Positions 25,843-34,918 of a DNA stretch of 64,000 nucleotides are shown piece after piece. The first letter of the stretch is position 1, and the number at the start of each line of letters is the position of its first letter. Both the position numbers and the translations under genes were made by a program. A model generated the notes under the pieces. It was not told the origin of the DNA and made no database searches. It saw only the letters and a list, made by a program, of their open reading frames with translations. This DNA comes from Mycetocola_B reblochoni (lineage in GTDB: Bacteria; Actinomycetota; Actinomycetes; Actinomycetales; Microbacteriaceae), in the NCBI RefSeq assembly GCF_003667525.1, contig NZ_RCUW01000008.1, positions 47,448 through 111,447 on the forward strand, in the 5' to 3' direction.

Positions 25843-27171
25843 ATGGCGACGCCGCTGACCACCCTCGCGCTGCTCGGCGTACCGAGCCCCTCCGCCCCGC
25901 TGCTGACCGGCGCGGCCGAGCTGCTCTCCGCCGACCCGGGGCGGTCGATCCGCATCATCGGGGTCGGCCCCGACCTCATCGACGACGCGCGCTGGCAGGC
26001 GGAGCTGCGCTCCGCACTCGAGGCGGCCGGCTACAGCAGGTCGGTGACCCGGAGGACGACGACGGGGGCCCGCTGGGTGGTCGCCGACCCGCGGACGGCC
26101 GCCGGCGTGCGGACCATGCTCGCCGCGACGGGCGGACGGGTCGCCCTGCACCTGGACACCCCGCACGCCGACACCCTGGCCGTGCTCGCCGCGCTCCGCG
26201 AGCACGGCGTCCCCTCGGGTCTCACCCTCTCCCTGTCGGGTCCGTTCGGGACGACGCTGCGCACGGCGCGCGCCCTGAACCGCGCGCTCCAGACCACCCT
26301 GCCCGACAGCAGGACCCACCGGATCGACCCGGGACTGAGCACGGACATGCTGACGAGCCTGCTCGGCCTGCGCTTCGGGAACCGCCTGTTCGAGCCCCTG
26401 CTCGGCGCGGGCAACATCGCCCGGATCGAGATCGTCCGCGAGGAGCCGCGCGCCCAGTCGCCGGACGAGTGCGGGCCGCTCGCCGGTGTCGTCCAGACGG
26501 AGCTGCTCCACCTGCTCGGCGTCCTGCTCATGGAGCCGCCGTCGAGCCTCGGTGCCGACGAGCTCCGCGGCGGCCTGCTGCAGGTGCTCCGCGCGACGAG
26601 CGTCGCCGGCGACGGGCCGGGCGCGTCGCGACGGGCGCGCTACCTCGGCGGCACGATCGACAAGGTGCCGTTCCCGGCGTTCACCGCCTCGGGGGCCGCG
26701 GACACCGAGACGCTGGCCGAGGTGAACGTCCAGGTCGACACCTGGCGCTGGGCCGGCGTCCCCATCGTTCTGCGCGCCGGGCGGGCGCTGAGCGCCAGGC
26801 ACGAGATCCTCATCACGCTGAAGGACCCGCCCCGCGTGCCGCGTGGGCTCAACCCGGCGCGGACGCCGTCGACCGTGCGGATCGGGCTGGACCCCGCCGA
26901 GGTCCAGATCACGCTCGGCATGTCCGGTGGCCCCGATCCGTACACGCTGGAGGCCCGATCGTTCGCGACGGCCCCGCTCAGAGGTTCGGGCAGCGCGGCG
27001 GCGCAGTTGCTGGAGGGCGTGCTCTCCGGCGACACGACGCTCAGCCTGGGGGCGCACGCGGTCGAGGAGGGCTGGCGGATCGTGACGCCTGTCCTGAACG
27101 CCTGGCAGCGCGGCGACGTGCCCATGGACCAGTACCGGCCGGGCGGGACGGGCCCGAGCGCCTGGCGCTGA
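25843..27171 (+). CDS. glucose-6-phosphate dehydrogenase-like protein, probably inactive as a dehydrogenase
   Basis: 442 aa, clearly related to G6PDH over the C-terminal beta+alpha domain (LLGLRFGNRLFEPLLGAGNI, then MEPPSSLGADELRGG, RYLGGTIDKVPFPAFTAS, VPIVLRAGRAL). Three hallmark parts are altered. The N-terminal nucleotide loop GASGDLTxRK is absent; instead the chain opens with MATPLTTLALLGVPSPSAPL. The substrate motif RIDHYLGKE reads RIDPGLSTD, losing the His and Lys. The QNHLLQ segment with the catalytic His reads QTELLH. It is about 60-70 residues shorter than true G6PDH. It is probably a non-catalytic or neofunctionalised paralogue. Start chosen from the leaderless promoter. Confidence 0.85.
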   Translation: MATPLTTLALLGVPSPSAPLLTGAAELLSADPGRSIRIIGVGPDLIDDARWQAELRSALEAAGYSRSVTRRTTTGARWVVADPRTAAGVRTMLAATGGRVALHLDTPHADTLAVLAALREHGVPSGLTLSLSGPFGTTLRTARALNRALQTTLPDSRTHRIDPGLSTDMLTSLLGLRFGNRLFEPLLGAGNIARIEIVREEPRAQSPDECGPLAGVVQTELLHLLGVLLMEPPSSLGADELRGGLLQVLRATSVAGDGPGASRRARYLGGTIDKVPFPAFTASGAADTETLAEVNVQVDTWRWAGVPIVLRAGRALSARHEILITLKDPPRVPRGLNPARTPSTVRIGLDPAEVQITLGMSGGPDPYTLEARSFATAPLRGSGSAAAQLLEGVLSGDTTLSLGAHAVEEGWRIVTPVLNAWQRGDVPMDQYRPGGTGPSAWR

Positions 27172-27184
27172 CGAGGGAGCGACG

Positions 27185-27469
27185 ATGACGGACGGCAGCG
27201 GCGGCGGCGCGTGGGGACGAGCCCACCTCACCTTCGGCTGGGCCGAGGCTCGGCTGCGGCGGATGCGGCGGCGCGAGGAACCCGACCACCGGGGGGACGA
27301 GCCGGGGAACGACGGTGGGGCGGACGATGCGGCCGCGACGGACCGTTCCTCCGGTGCCACCGATCCCGCTGCCCATCGGGACGGTCCCTACGTGCACCCG
27401 CGCACGCGGGAACGTCACGGTGAGCGCGGTCGTGGCGCCGCGTCGGACGGGGACGCCGACTCCCTCTAG
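27185..27469 (+). CDS. small hypothetical protein downstream of the G6PDH-like gene
   Basis: 94 aa, no family recognised. It is highly charged and rich in Gly, Arg, Asp and Glu, with only one short region that could fold (AHLTFGWAEARLRRMRRREE). It begins 13 bases after the upstream stop, behind a GAGGGAG ribosome-binding site, which is the main evidence that it is translated. The rest could be disordered. A false frame cannot be excluded. Confidence 0.45.
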   Translation: MTDGSGGGAWGRAHLTFGWAEARLRRMRRREEPDHRGDEPGNDGGADDAAATDRSSGATDPAAHRDGPYVHPRTRERHGERGRGAASDGDADSL

Positions 27470-27535
27470 GGGCCATGGTGACCGGGCGGCCGCGGCGGAC
27501 CCGCCACGGCGACAGTACCCGGACCGGTGAGGGCC

Positions 27536-29020
27536 TCAGCCCTGCCCGTCGCCCCCGGACGGAACGTCCGAGCGTGCGGCGCGCTCCGCCCACCAGGCGC
27601 GCAGACGGCGCTCCGCCTCCTCCTCGCCGAGCGGGCCCTCGTCGAGCCGGAGCTCGAGCAGCCAACGGTACGCCTCGCCCACCTCACGGCCGGGCCGAAG
27701 ACCGAGCACCTCCTGGATGCGGTTGCCGTCGAGGTCGGGGCGGACGGCGTTGAGCTCCTCCTCCTCGGCGAGCACGGCGATGCGGTGCTCGAGGTCGTCG
27801 TAGGCGAAACCGAGCCGATCGGCCTTCCGCCTGTTGCGCGTGGTGACGTCGGCGCGCACGAGGATGTGCAGACGCTCGAGCTCGTCACCGGCGTCGCGCA
27901 CGTAGCGGCGGACCGCGGAGTCGCTCCAGACGGCATCGGTGTAGCCGAAGAACCGCAGGTGCAGCTCGATCAGCCGGTACACGCTGGCGATGGTCTGCCG
28001 GTCGTACTTGAGCGCGAGCAGGCGCTTCTTCGCCAGTTTCGCCCCCACGACGTCGTGGTGGTAGAACGTCACCGCGCCGCCGGGCTCCAGGCGCCGCGTC
28101 GCCGGCTTGCCGATGTCGTGCAGCAGGGCGGCCAGGCGCAGGACGAGGTCGGGCTCCGCGCCGGGGTGGCGCGAGTGCTCGTAGTCGATCGCCTGGTCGA
28201 GGACCGTCAGGGAGTGCTCGTAGACGTCCTTGTGGTGGTGGTGCTCGTCGACCTCGAGGCGCAGCGCGGGGATCTCGGGGAGCACGAGGGCCGCGAGACC
28301 CGTGTCGACCATGAGGCGCAGCCCGCGACGCGGTGAGTCGGTGCGCAGCAGCTTGTTCAGCTCGTCCTGCACGCGCTCGGCGCTGACGATCTCGAGACTG
28401 CCCGCCCGCTCGGCGATGGCGTCGAGGGTGGCGCCCTCGACCTCGAAGCCGAGCTGCGAGGCGAAACGGACCGCGCGCATCATCCGCAGCGGATCGTCGC
28501 CGAAGCTGTGCTCCGGCTCGACGGGCGTGCGCAGCACTCCCGCGAGCAGGTCCTCGATGCCGCCGGCCGGGTCGACGAGCTCGACCTCGGGCACGCGCAG
28601 CGCCATGGCGTTCACGGTGAAGTCCCTGCGCCGCAGGTCGCCCTTCAGGCTGTCCCCGAAGGCCACGACCGGCTTGCGGGTCACGCCGTCGTAGCTGTCC
28701 GCGCGGTAGGTCGTCACCTCGACGGTGTCGACGAGGTCGCCGACGCGCACCCGGGCACCGATGGTGCCGAACTCGCGGCCGATGTCCCAGTGCGCGGCGC
28801 TGATCGGCTCGAGGACGGCGAGGATCTGGTCGGGGCGGGCGTCGGTCGTGAAGTCGAGGTCGTGCACGCTGCGTCCGAGGATGGCGTCCCGCACCGGCCC
28901 GCCGACGAGCGCGAGCTCGTGCCCCGCCTCCGCGAAGGCCGCCGCCACGCGGGCCACGATCGGGGACTCGGCGAGCGCCTGCACACGACCGAGGGCGTCG
29001 GCCATCCTCACTTCTTGCAT
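27536..29020 (-). CDS. cca: CCA-adding tRNA nucleotidyltransferase
   Basis: Adds or repairs the CCA end of tRNAs; 494 aa, the usual actinobacterial length (class II with an HD domain). The polymerase head has LVGGPVRDAILGR and the acidic motif DLDFTTDA. Then follow RRDFTVNAMAL, an RxxR-type segment with DDPLRMMRAVRFASQLGF, and the HD domain with RLAALLHDIGKPATR (about residue 298). ATG 29020 is selected because TACGAT ends seven bases upstream, the leaderless pattern of this genome; other ATGs at 29029 and 29005 are possible. Usually found in the origin-proximal block with murJ, but separated from it here by about 20 kb. Confidence 0.95.
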   Translation of the reverse strand: MQEVRMADALGRVQALAESPIVARVAAAFAEAGHELALVGGPVRDAILGRSVHDLDFTTDARPDQILAVLEPISAAHWDIGREFGTIGARVRVGDLVDTVEVTTYRADSYDGVTRKPVVAFGDSLKGDLRRRDFTVNAMALRVPEVELVDPAGGIEDLLAGVLRTPVEPEHSFGDDPLRMMRAVRFASQLGFEVEGATLDAIAERAGSLEIVSAERVQDELNKLLRTDSPRRGLRLMVDTGLAALVLPEIPALRLEVDEHHHHKDVYEHSLTVLDQAIDYEHSRHPGAEPDLVLRLAALLHDIGKPATRRLEPGGAVTFYHHDVVGAKLAKKRLLALKYDRQTIASVYRLIELHLRFFGYTDAVWSDSAVRRYVRDAGDELERLHILVRADVTTRNRRKADRLGFAYDDLEHRIAVLAEEEELNAVRPDLDGNRIQEVLGLRPGREVGEAYRWLLELRLDEGPLGEEEAERRLRAWWAERAARSDVPSGGDGQG

Positions 29021-29027
29021 GGGGACC

Positions 29028-29033
29028 ATCGTA
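29028..29033 (-). promoter_or_regulatory. -10 element of the CCA-adding enzyme gene (leaderless)
   Basis: TACGAT on the minus strand, seven bases before ATG 29020. Confidence 0.5.
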
Positions 29034-29091
29034 TCGATCGGGCGGGGCGCGCCTGCCGGATCCCGCCCGCCGCGGGCGGCGCCCGCGCGCG

Positions 29092-29097
29092 TAGACT
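29092..29097 (+). promoter_or_regulatory. -10 element of the glutathione peroxidase gene (leaderless)
   Basis: TAGACT followed by seven bases and the GTG at 29105. Confidence 0.55.
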
Positions 29098-29104
29098 GCC
29101 GCGT

Positions 29105-29611
29105 GTGAGCGTCTTCGACATCCCCCTGATCACCATCGACGGCCGTGCGACGACCCTCGGCGAGTTGTCCGACGGACCCGTGCTCGTCGTCAACGTCGCC
29201 TCGCGCTGCGGCCTCACCCCGCAGTACGGCAAGCTCGAGCAGCTGCAGCGCGACTACGCCGACCGCGGCCTCACCGTCGTCGGCTTCCCCTGCAACCAGT
29301 TCGCCGGCCAGGAGCCCGGCTCGGCGGAGAAGATCCAGGAGTTCTGCTCGACGAGCTACGGCGTCACCTTTCCCCTCATGGAGAAGACGAAGGTGAACGG
29401 GCGCTCCCGGCACCCGCTCTACGCGGAGCTGACCACGACCCCCGACGGGAACGGCAAGGCCGGGCGCGTGAGCTGGAACTTCGAGAAGTTCGTCGTCGAC
29501 CGCGACGGCGGGGTCCGCCGCTTCCGCCCGAAGACCCAGCCAGACGACCCCGAGGTGATCGCGGCGATCGACGCCGCCGTCGCCGTCGGACACGGCACGG
29601 GGACCGCCTGA
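29105..29611 (+). CDS. glutathione/thioredoxin peroxidase (Gpx family)
   Basis: Thiol peroxidase of 168 aa that reduces hydroperoxides; bacterial members mostly draw electrons from thioredoxin. The peroxidatic cysteine is in NVASRCGLTPQYGKLEQL (near residue 36, cysteine not selenocysteine), with the catalytic Gln in GFPCNQFAGQEP and Trp/Asn in VSWNFEKFVVD. GTG 29105 is the leaderless start. The stop shares one base with the ATG of the HAD phosphatase gene, so the two are coupled. Confidence 0.94.
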   Translation: MSVFDIPLITIDGRATTLGELSDGPVLVVNVASRCGLTPQYGKLEQLQRDYADRGLTVVGFPCNQFAGQEPGSAEKIQEFCSTSYGVTFPLMEKTKVNGRSRHPLYAELTTTPDGNGKAGRVSWNFEKFVVDRDGGVRRFRPKTQPDDPEVIAAIDAAVAVGHGTGTA

Positions 29612-30246
29612 TGCGCGCCCGCGCGCTGCTGTTCGACATGGACGGCACCGTGCTCGACTCCACCCCCGTCGTCGAGCGACTCTGGAAGGACCTCTGCCGG
29701 GCGGAGGGGATCGACGCGGACACCGTCCTTCCGCACATCCACGGTGTGCGCGCGATCGACTCGATCCGGCGCTTCTTCCCCCCGGCGGCCGACCACGAGG
29801 CGCTGGCAGCCGGACTGGCCGAGCGGGAGACCACGGAGCTCGACGGCGTCGTCGCGCTTCCCGGCGCAGGGGAGGTCCTCGCGATGCTGCCCCCCGGCTC
29901 GGTGGCGCTGGTCACGAGTGCGACGGAACCGCTCATGCGCGCCCGGATGCGCGCCGCGGGGCTGCCCGTCCCCGACGTCGTCGTCACGGCAGAGCAGGTG
30001 GCGGAGGGCAAGCCCGACCCGGAGGGGTACCTGCGCGCCGCCCGCCTGCTCGGGGTCGACCCGGAGGACGCGATCGTGTTCGAGGACGCCCCCGCCGGCC
30101 TGGCCGCGGCCCGCTCCGCGGGGATGCGGGCCGTCGCGATCGGTGACGGGGGAGGGCCCGAGGCCGACGGACTGCCCCGACTGGAGAACTACCGTGACCT
30201 CGACGTCCACGTCGCCTCCGACGGGACTATCAGCCTAAGATTCTGA
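29611..30246 (+). CDS. HAD-family phosphatase (sugar phosphatase / phosphoglucomutase-like)
   Basis: 211 aa. Motif I is FDMDGTVLDS (nucleophile Asp9, acid Asp11), motif II VALVTSATE, motif III GKPDPEGYL and motif IV FEDAPAGLAAARSAG. The cap inserted after motif I is helical, as in the beta-phosphoglucomutase/sugar-phosphatase subfamily. The substrate is not readable. Second gene of a two-gene operon with the peroxidase. Confidence 0.92.
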   Translation: MRARALLFDMDGTVLDSTPVVERLWKDLCRAEGIDADTVLPHIHGVRAIDSIRRFFPPAADHEALAAGLAERETTELDGVVALPGAGEVLAMLPPGSVALVTSATEPLMRARMRAAGLPVPDVVVTAEQVAEGKPDPEGYLRAARLLGVDPEDAIVFEDAPAGLAAARSAGMRAVAIGDGGGPEADGLPRLENYRDLDVHVASDGTISLRF

Positions 30247-30291
30247 GCGTCGGCAGATTCCACGATCAGGCGATTCCCACGGGAGAGCAGC

Positions 30292-31791
30292 ATGATCGTC
30301 CGGGTTGTCCCGCCCCGGTGCCGCCCCCACCCGATGAAAGTGAGACCCGTGCCTCGAACCCAACGCCACTCCGGCGGTGCCCGGCACGCCCGCAAACGGC
30401 GGCTCTGGCCGCGGATCGTGGCCTGGACGGCCGGGGGGCTCGTGGTCGCGCTCGGCATCGGAGTCGGCTCGGTCGCGCTCAAGCTCCAGGGAAACCTGCA
30501 GACCGCGCCCCTCACGGCGGGCACCGCGCTGCCGAAGGAGGCGGACGAGAAGCAGTCCCATGACGCGCTCGACATCCTCGTCATCGGCTCGGACAGCCGC
30601 GACGCGGACAACGCCGCCTACGGTGACGACGACGGCGGACGCCGCAGCGACGCCCTGATGCTCGTTCACATCGCCAAGGACGACGCCAGGATCGACGTGC
30701 TGCAGATCCCCAGGGACACGCTGACCCAACTCCCCGCCTGCGAGGACACCGGCTCGGGCGCGTACGCCGGCGGCTACGGCATGATCAACTCGGCGCTCAT
30801 GTACGGCGAGAGCTGCTCGGTCGCGGCCGTGCAGGACCTCACCGGCGTCAACATCGAGCACTTCATCTCGATCGACTTCGTCGGGTTCAAGACGATGGTG
30901 CAGGCCATCGACGGCCTGCCGATCTGCCTGCCCGAGGCCATGCAGGACAGCTACGCGGGGCTCGACCTGCCCGCGGGTGAGCAGGTCCTCGACGGCGAGC
31001 AGGCGCTGTCCCTCGCCCGGACCCGTCACGCGGTCGGCGACGGAAGCGACCTGGCCCGGCTCGGCAACCAGCAGAAGGTCATGGCGGCGCTCATGCAGAA
31101 GATCACCAGCGCCGAGGTGCTCACGCGCCCCGACCGGCTGGTCAACCTGCTCGACGCGATCACGAAGTCCCTCACCGTCGACAGCGGGCTCGGCTCGATC
31201 GGCAACCTGAGCTCGCTCGCGGCGCGGGTCGCCTCCGTGAAGAACTCGGACATCACCTTCGTCGCGATGCCGGCGGCCGCCGCCCCCACCGACCCGAACC
31301 GCGTCGTCCCCACGGAGGCGGCGCAGGCGATCTTCACCAACATCGCCGCCGACGCCCCGCTGAAGATCGAGGGCGAGGAGGGGGCGGACGACTCCGCGAC
31401 CGCGGACCCGAGCGCCTCCGCAACGCCGAGCGATGAGCCGAGCGTCGCGACCACGACGCCGGTCCTCGTGCTCAACGGGACGATGACCCAGGGTCTGGCC
31501 ACGTCCACCTCGACCGAGCTGACCGAGGCCGGCTTCGTCTCCGGCGGGGTCGGTGACGCGGCGGTCAGCGAGAAGACCCAGCTGCTCATCACCGACACTG
31601 CGGAGGCGCGTGCGACGGCAGAAGCACTGGTGAAGAAGATGGGCTACGACCTGGAGCCCGTCGTCGACGCGAACGCCAGCGGTGTCACGCTCGTCATCGG
31701 CGACGACATCGACGAGATCACCACGCCGGTCGCCTCGGAGGAGGCCGTCGAGGCGGAGGCGAGCACCGCCGACGCGAACCTCTGCGGCTGA
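30292..31791 (+). CDS. LytR-CpsA-Psr (LCP) family cell-wall polymer ligase
   Basis: LCP proteins attach wall polymers to peptidoglycan from lipid carriers. 499 aa from ATG 30292 (GGGAGAG site); ATG 30334 and GTG 30349 are alternative starts. A single transmembrane helix (IVAWTAGGLVVALGIGVGSVAL) anchors the extracytoplasmic LCP domain, which begins DILVIGSDSRD and has the arginine cluster in LALTRTRH-like LSLARTRHAVGDGSDLARLGNQQ. A Ser/Thr/Ala-rich linker leads to a LytR_C domain starting VLVLNGTMTQGLA. A strong terminator follows. Confidence 0.93.
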   Translation: MIVRVVPPRCRPHPMKVRPVPRTQRHSGGARHARKRRLWPRIVAWTAGGLVVALGIGVGSVALKLQGNLQTAPLTAGTALPKEADEKQSHDALDILVIGSDSRDADNAAYGDDDGGRRSDALMLVHIAKDDARIDVLQIPRDTLTQLPACEDTGSGAYAGGYGMINSALMYGESCSVAAVQDLTGVNIEHFISIDFVGFKTMVQAIDGLPICLPEAMQDSYAGLDLPAGEQVLDGEQALSLARTRHAVGDGSDLARLGNQQKVMAALMQKITSAEVLTRPDRLVNLLDAITKSLTVDSGLGSIGNLSSLAARVASVKNSDITFVAMPAAAAPTDPNRVVPTEAAQAIFTNIAADAPLKIEGEEGADDSATADPSASATPSDEPSVATTTPVLVLNGTMTQGLATSTSTELTEAGFVSGGVGDAAVSEKTQLLITDTAEARATAEALVKKMGYDLEPVVDANASGVTLVIGDDIDEITTPVASEEAVEAEASTADANLCG

Positions 31792-31828
31792 GCGGACGGT
31801 CGGAGGGCTCGGCCGCCCACTGACCACG

Positions 31829-31860
31829 ATGCCCCGGCGACCGAGCGGTCGCCGGGGCAT
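31829..31860. terminator. bidirectional terminator between LCP and M18 genes
   Basis: Perfect 14-base stem ATGCCCCGGCGACC / GGTCGCCGGGGCAT around GAGC, in the gap between two convergent genes. Confidence 0.85.
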
Positions 31861-31950
31861 GTCTGGTCGCCCAGGCGTGTCTGGTCGCCGAGGAGTGTCC
31901 TCCTGCGGCGGGGCTCCGGCGCGTGACCCTCCGGGCGTGACGCCGAGGCC

Positions 31951-33252
31951 TCAGGCGCGGGCGGCCTCGTGCTCCGCCCCGGCGAAGAAGACCGCGACGG
32001 CGGCGGACAGCGCGGCGGGGTCGTCGACGTGGCAGAGCTCGCGCGCGGAGTGCATCGACAGCAGCGGGATACCGACGTCGACCGTCCTGATCCCCAGGCG
32101 GGTGGCGGTCAGCGGCCCGATCGTTGAACCGCAGGGCACGGTGTTGTTGGAGACGAAGTCCTGTCCGGTGATCCCGGCGCCGCGGCACAGTGCCGCCCAG
32201 AGTGCGGCGCCGTGCGCGTCGCTGGCGTAGCGCTGGTTGCCGTTGATCTTGAGCAGGGGGCCGCCGCCGAGCATCGGCCTGACCTCGGGGTCGTGGCGCT
32301 CCGGGTAGTTGGGGTGGACGCCGTGCCCGGCGTCGGCGGAGAGGCACCAGGAACCGGCGATCGCGCGCGCCGCGTCGTCGGCCGTCCCGCCGAGCCCCGC
32401 GGTGATCCGGGCCAGGATGTCGGAGAGGAACGGGCCCGACGCCCCCGACCTGCTGGCGGAGCCGAGCTCCTCGTGATCGAACGCGGCGAGGACGCTGACG
32501 TGCTCCGCGCTCGCGGGGGCGGCGAGCAGCGCGGTCACGGCGGCGTGGACGGAGGCGAGGTTGTCGAGGCGGCCGGAGGCGAAGAGCTGGCCGTCGGCTC
32601 CGAAGCGCCGCGCCGGCTGCGTGTCGGCGACGAGCACGTCGTGGCCGGCGACGTCCGTCGCGGCGAGCCCTGCGCTCGCGGCGAGCAGTGCGAGCAGGTC
32701 GCCCGCGTCGCCCAGTCCGAACACCGGCGCGGTGTGGCGCTGCCGGTCGAGCGTGAGGCCGGAGTTGACCTCGCGGTCCAGGTGGATGGCGAGCTGGGGG
32801 ATGCGCAGCAGGGGCCCGGTGCGCACGAGGTGCTCGCTGCCGTCCACCGCGACGACACGTCCGGCGAGTTCGAGCTCGCGGTCGAGCCAGGAGTTCAGCA
32901 GCGGGCCGCCGTAGACCTCCACCCCGGCCTGCGCCCAGCCGGAGCGCTCGAGGGTGGGCTGGGGCTTGAGCTTGAACCCGGGGGAGTCGGTGTGCGCCCC
33001 GAGGATGCGGAACGGGATGCCCGCGTCCGCGCCGGCCGGCTGCCGCCAGGCGATGATCGCGCCGTCCCTGATGACGTAGTGGTCACCGCTGGTGTCGCCC
33101 CAGGGCTCGCGCTCGTCGAGGCGGGTGTATCCGGCTTCGTCAAGCCGACGGGCGGTCTCGGCGGCGGCGTGGTACGAGCTGGGGGACGCCGCGACGAATC
33201 GGGAGAGATCGTCGATGTGCTGTTCGGGGTCGGGGCGACGAGCTGAGGTCAT
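31951..33252 (-). CDS. M18-family aminopeptidase
   Basis: Zinc aminopeptidase of 433 aa, cytoplasmic, forming large tetrahedral assemblies in studied relatives. Metal and active-site segments are in order: AHTDSPGFKLKP (about residue 85), the ASGRLDNLASVHAAV segment, FDHEELGSASRSGASGPFL with the catalytic Glu, and the C-terminal GIPLLSMHSARELCHVDD with the last His ligand. ATG 33252 has GGAG just before it and gives the family length; the open frame further upstream overlaps the surface-protein gene and is a shadow. Confidence 0.94.
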   Translation of the reverse strand: MTSARRPDPEQHIDDLSRFVAASPSSYHAAAETARRLDEAGYTRLDEREPWGDTSGDHYVIRDGAIIAWRQPAGADAGIPFRILGAHTDSPGFKLKPQPTLERSGWAQAGVEVYGGPLLNSWLDRELELAGRVVAVDGSEHLVRTGPLLRIPQLAIHLDREVNSGLTLDRQRHTAPVFGLGDAGDLLALLAASAGLAATDVAGHDVLVADTQPARRFGADGQLFASGRLDNLASVHAAVTALLAAPASAEHVSVLAAFDHEELGSASRSGASGPFLSDILARITAGLGGTADDAARAIAGSWCLSADAGHGVHPNYPERHDPEVRPMLGGGPLLKINGNQRYASDAHGAALWAALCRGAGITGQDFVSNNTVPCGSTIGPLTATRLGIRTVDVGIPLLSMHSARELCHVDDPAALSAAVAVFFAGAEHEAARA

Positions 33253-33307
33253 GGTCTCCATCCAACCACCGGTTCCGCGTCCGTGCGGACTCCCGCTCGT
33301 GCCCCGA

Positions 33308-34918
33308 TCAGTCGGACGCGTCGGCCGCCGACGGCCGCCGCCGGGCGAGAACACCCGCGAGGACCGCGCCGGTCGCCAGGAGTCCGCCGCCGAGCAGGGC
33401 CAGCGGCGGTCGGTCGTCCGCCCCCGTCCGCGCGAGTGCTGGCACCTCCGCGGAGCCGCTGTCGCCGGCAGCGGCAGCGGCAGCGGCAGCGGCAGCGGCA
33501 GCCTCACCGTCGCCAAGGGCCGTTTCGCCCCGCATCGGCGTGGAGGCGGGGGAGACGGAGCCGGCGGACGAGCCGGCGGTGTGGCCGGCGGTGTGGCCGG
33601 CGGTGTGGCCGGCGGTGTGGCCGGCGGCGGAAAGGTCGGGCATCCGCTCGGCCGGCACCGCCGCGGCCACGACGGACGCGGAGGACGACGGGGACGCTGC
33701 GGCTGGTGCCGGCGTCGCCGGTGAGGCCGACGCCGGCGACGGGGCTGGCGAGGGTGTGGCCGGTGCACCCGGCGTCGACGGCGTGGGCACCGCCGACGCC
33801 TCGGACGGCGCTGAGGACGCGGGCGGCGCAGGCGACTCTGACGGCGTCGCCGGCGCAGCCGAGCCGTCACCGCCCGGGGGCGGGGTCACGGTGAACGAGT
33901 ACGTCGGCGGAGCGGTGGGCGTCGGCGTCGACGGCAGCGGGATGAAGCGGCCCGACCCGTGCCCCTCCATCTCCGGCTGGCGCGGCAGCTCCGCCTCGAG
34001 GTCCACGCCGTCGAGGAGGACGCGACTGTTGTCGGCGACGACGGTGGTGCCCAGCGGCGTGAGGTGGCTGTCGACGAGGCTGAGGCGCGCGCAGTCGGGC
34101 AGGGCGGGTGTCCGGACCCGGTTCCCGTCCGCCTCGACGCCCGCGATCAGCTCCTCTCCGTCGCAGCTGACCGACCGGCTCACGGGCTCGGAACCGGAGG
34201 GGAATCGGATCTCGTGGCTGGTCGAGGGGTCGGGGATCGTGGTGGTCCAGGTGGTGGTGCCGTCGGCGTTGGCCACCGCGGTGCGCATCGGCGTCTCCGT
34301 GAGTGCGCCGGCGGCCCCCGGATCGCCGACGCCCCCTCCCGGCCACGGCGTCGCGACGCGCTCGCCCGCGATCGTCCACTCGAGCGCCGCCGAGGTCTCG
34401 TCCATGCCGGCAGGGGCGGCGGGGTCGAGTTGCACGTCGAGGGTCATCGTGCCGGACACCGCGCGGTGCTGGTCGAGGTAGCTGCGGAACACGCAGTCGA
34501 TCACCGCCGGCTCGTCCTCCGCCCGCTCGCAGGCGGCGAGGACCGCGCCGTTGTCGTCGCCGATGGGGAAGCCCCCGCCGAACGCCCGCAGCGGCTCGGG
34601 TACGCGGATCCGCAGCGTGTCGTCCGAGGCGACCGCGTCGTCTGCGCTCCAGTCGAACCCGAGACGCAGCAGCCCTCCCGGCAGGACACGACCGGCCTCG
34701 TCGACGGCGGCGTCCGGCGCGGCCGCGAGGGTCACCCCGCGGACATCGATGCCCGTGTCCGTCGCCGCGACGGCCGGTGCCGTGATCACGGGGACCAGGG
34801 AGACGCCGATCATGCCGACGAGCACGGCGACAAGAACCCGCGCGACGGTGCGAGCGGCGCGACGTCGCCCGCGGGGGGAACGGTGAGCGGGCATCAGGAA
34901 CGGACGGGGTGCGGGCAT
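33308..34918 (-). CDS. LAxTG-anchored cell-surface protein with repeats
   Basis: 536 aa, family not recognised. A twin-Arg-rich start and a hydrophobic helix (VARVLVAVLVGMIGVSLVPVI) ending at APAVAA form a signal peptide. A folded domain of about 290 residues with paired cysteines follows. Then comes a Pro/Ser/Ala-rich stalk with four AGHT units, a run of ten or more alanines, and a sorting signal LARTG, hydrophobic helix, ARRR tail. LAxTG is the signal used by class E sortases. ATG 34918 follows GGAGG by four bases. Presumably displayed on the wall; the ligand is unknown. Confidence 0.85.
   Translation of the reverse strand: MPAPRPFLMPAHRSPRGRRRAARTVARVLVAVLVGMIGVSLVPVITAPAVAATDTGIDVRGVTLAAAPDAAVDEAGRVLPGGLLRLGFDWSADDAVASDDTLRIRVPEPLRAFGGGFPIGDDNGAVLAACERAEDEPAVIDCVFRSYLDQHRAVSGTMTLDVQLDPAAPAGMDETSAALEWTIAGERVATPWPGGGVGDPGAAGALTETPMRTAVANADGTTTWTTTIPDPSTSHEIRFPSGSEPVSRSVSCDGEELIAGVEADGNRVRTPALPDCARLSLVDSHLTPLGTTVVADNSRVLLDGVDLEAELPRQPEMEGHGSGRFIPLPSTPTPTAPPTYSFTVTPPPGGDGSAAPATPSESPAPPASSAPSEASAVPTPSTPGAPATPSPAPSPASASPATPAPAAASPSSSASVVAAAVPAERMPDLSAAGHTAGHTAGHTAGHTAGSSAGSVSPASTPMRGETALGDGEAAAAAAAAAAAAGDSGSAEVPALARTGADDRPPLALLGGGLLATGAVLAGVLARRRPSAADASD
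33467..33502. repeat. GGCAGC hexanucleotide tract inside the surface-protein gene
   Basis: Six head-to-tail GGCAGC units, read on the minus strand as alanine codons; a tract of this kind may vary in length between strains without breaking the frame. Confidence 0.85.
33573..33620. repeat. four perfect 12-base repeats encoding AGHT units
   Basis: Unit CCGGCGGTGTGG repeated four times with no mismatch, in frame in the surface-protein gene on the minus strand (four Ala-Gly-His-Thr units). Likely expandable in frame. Confidence 0.9.
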
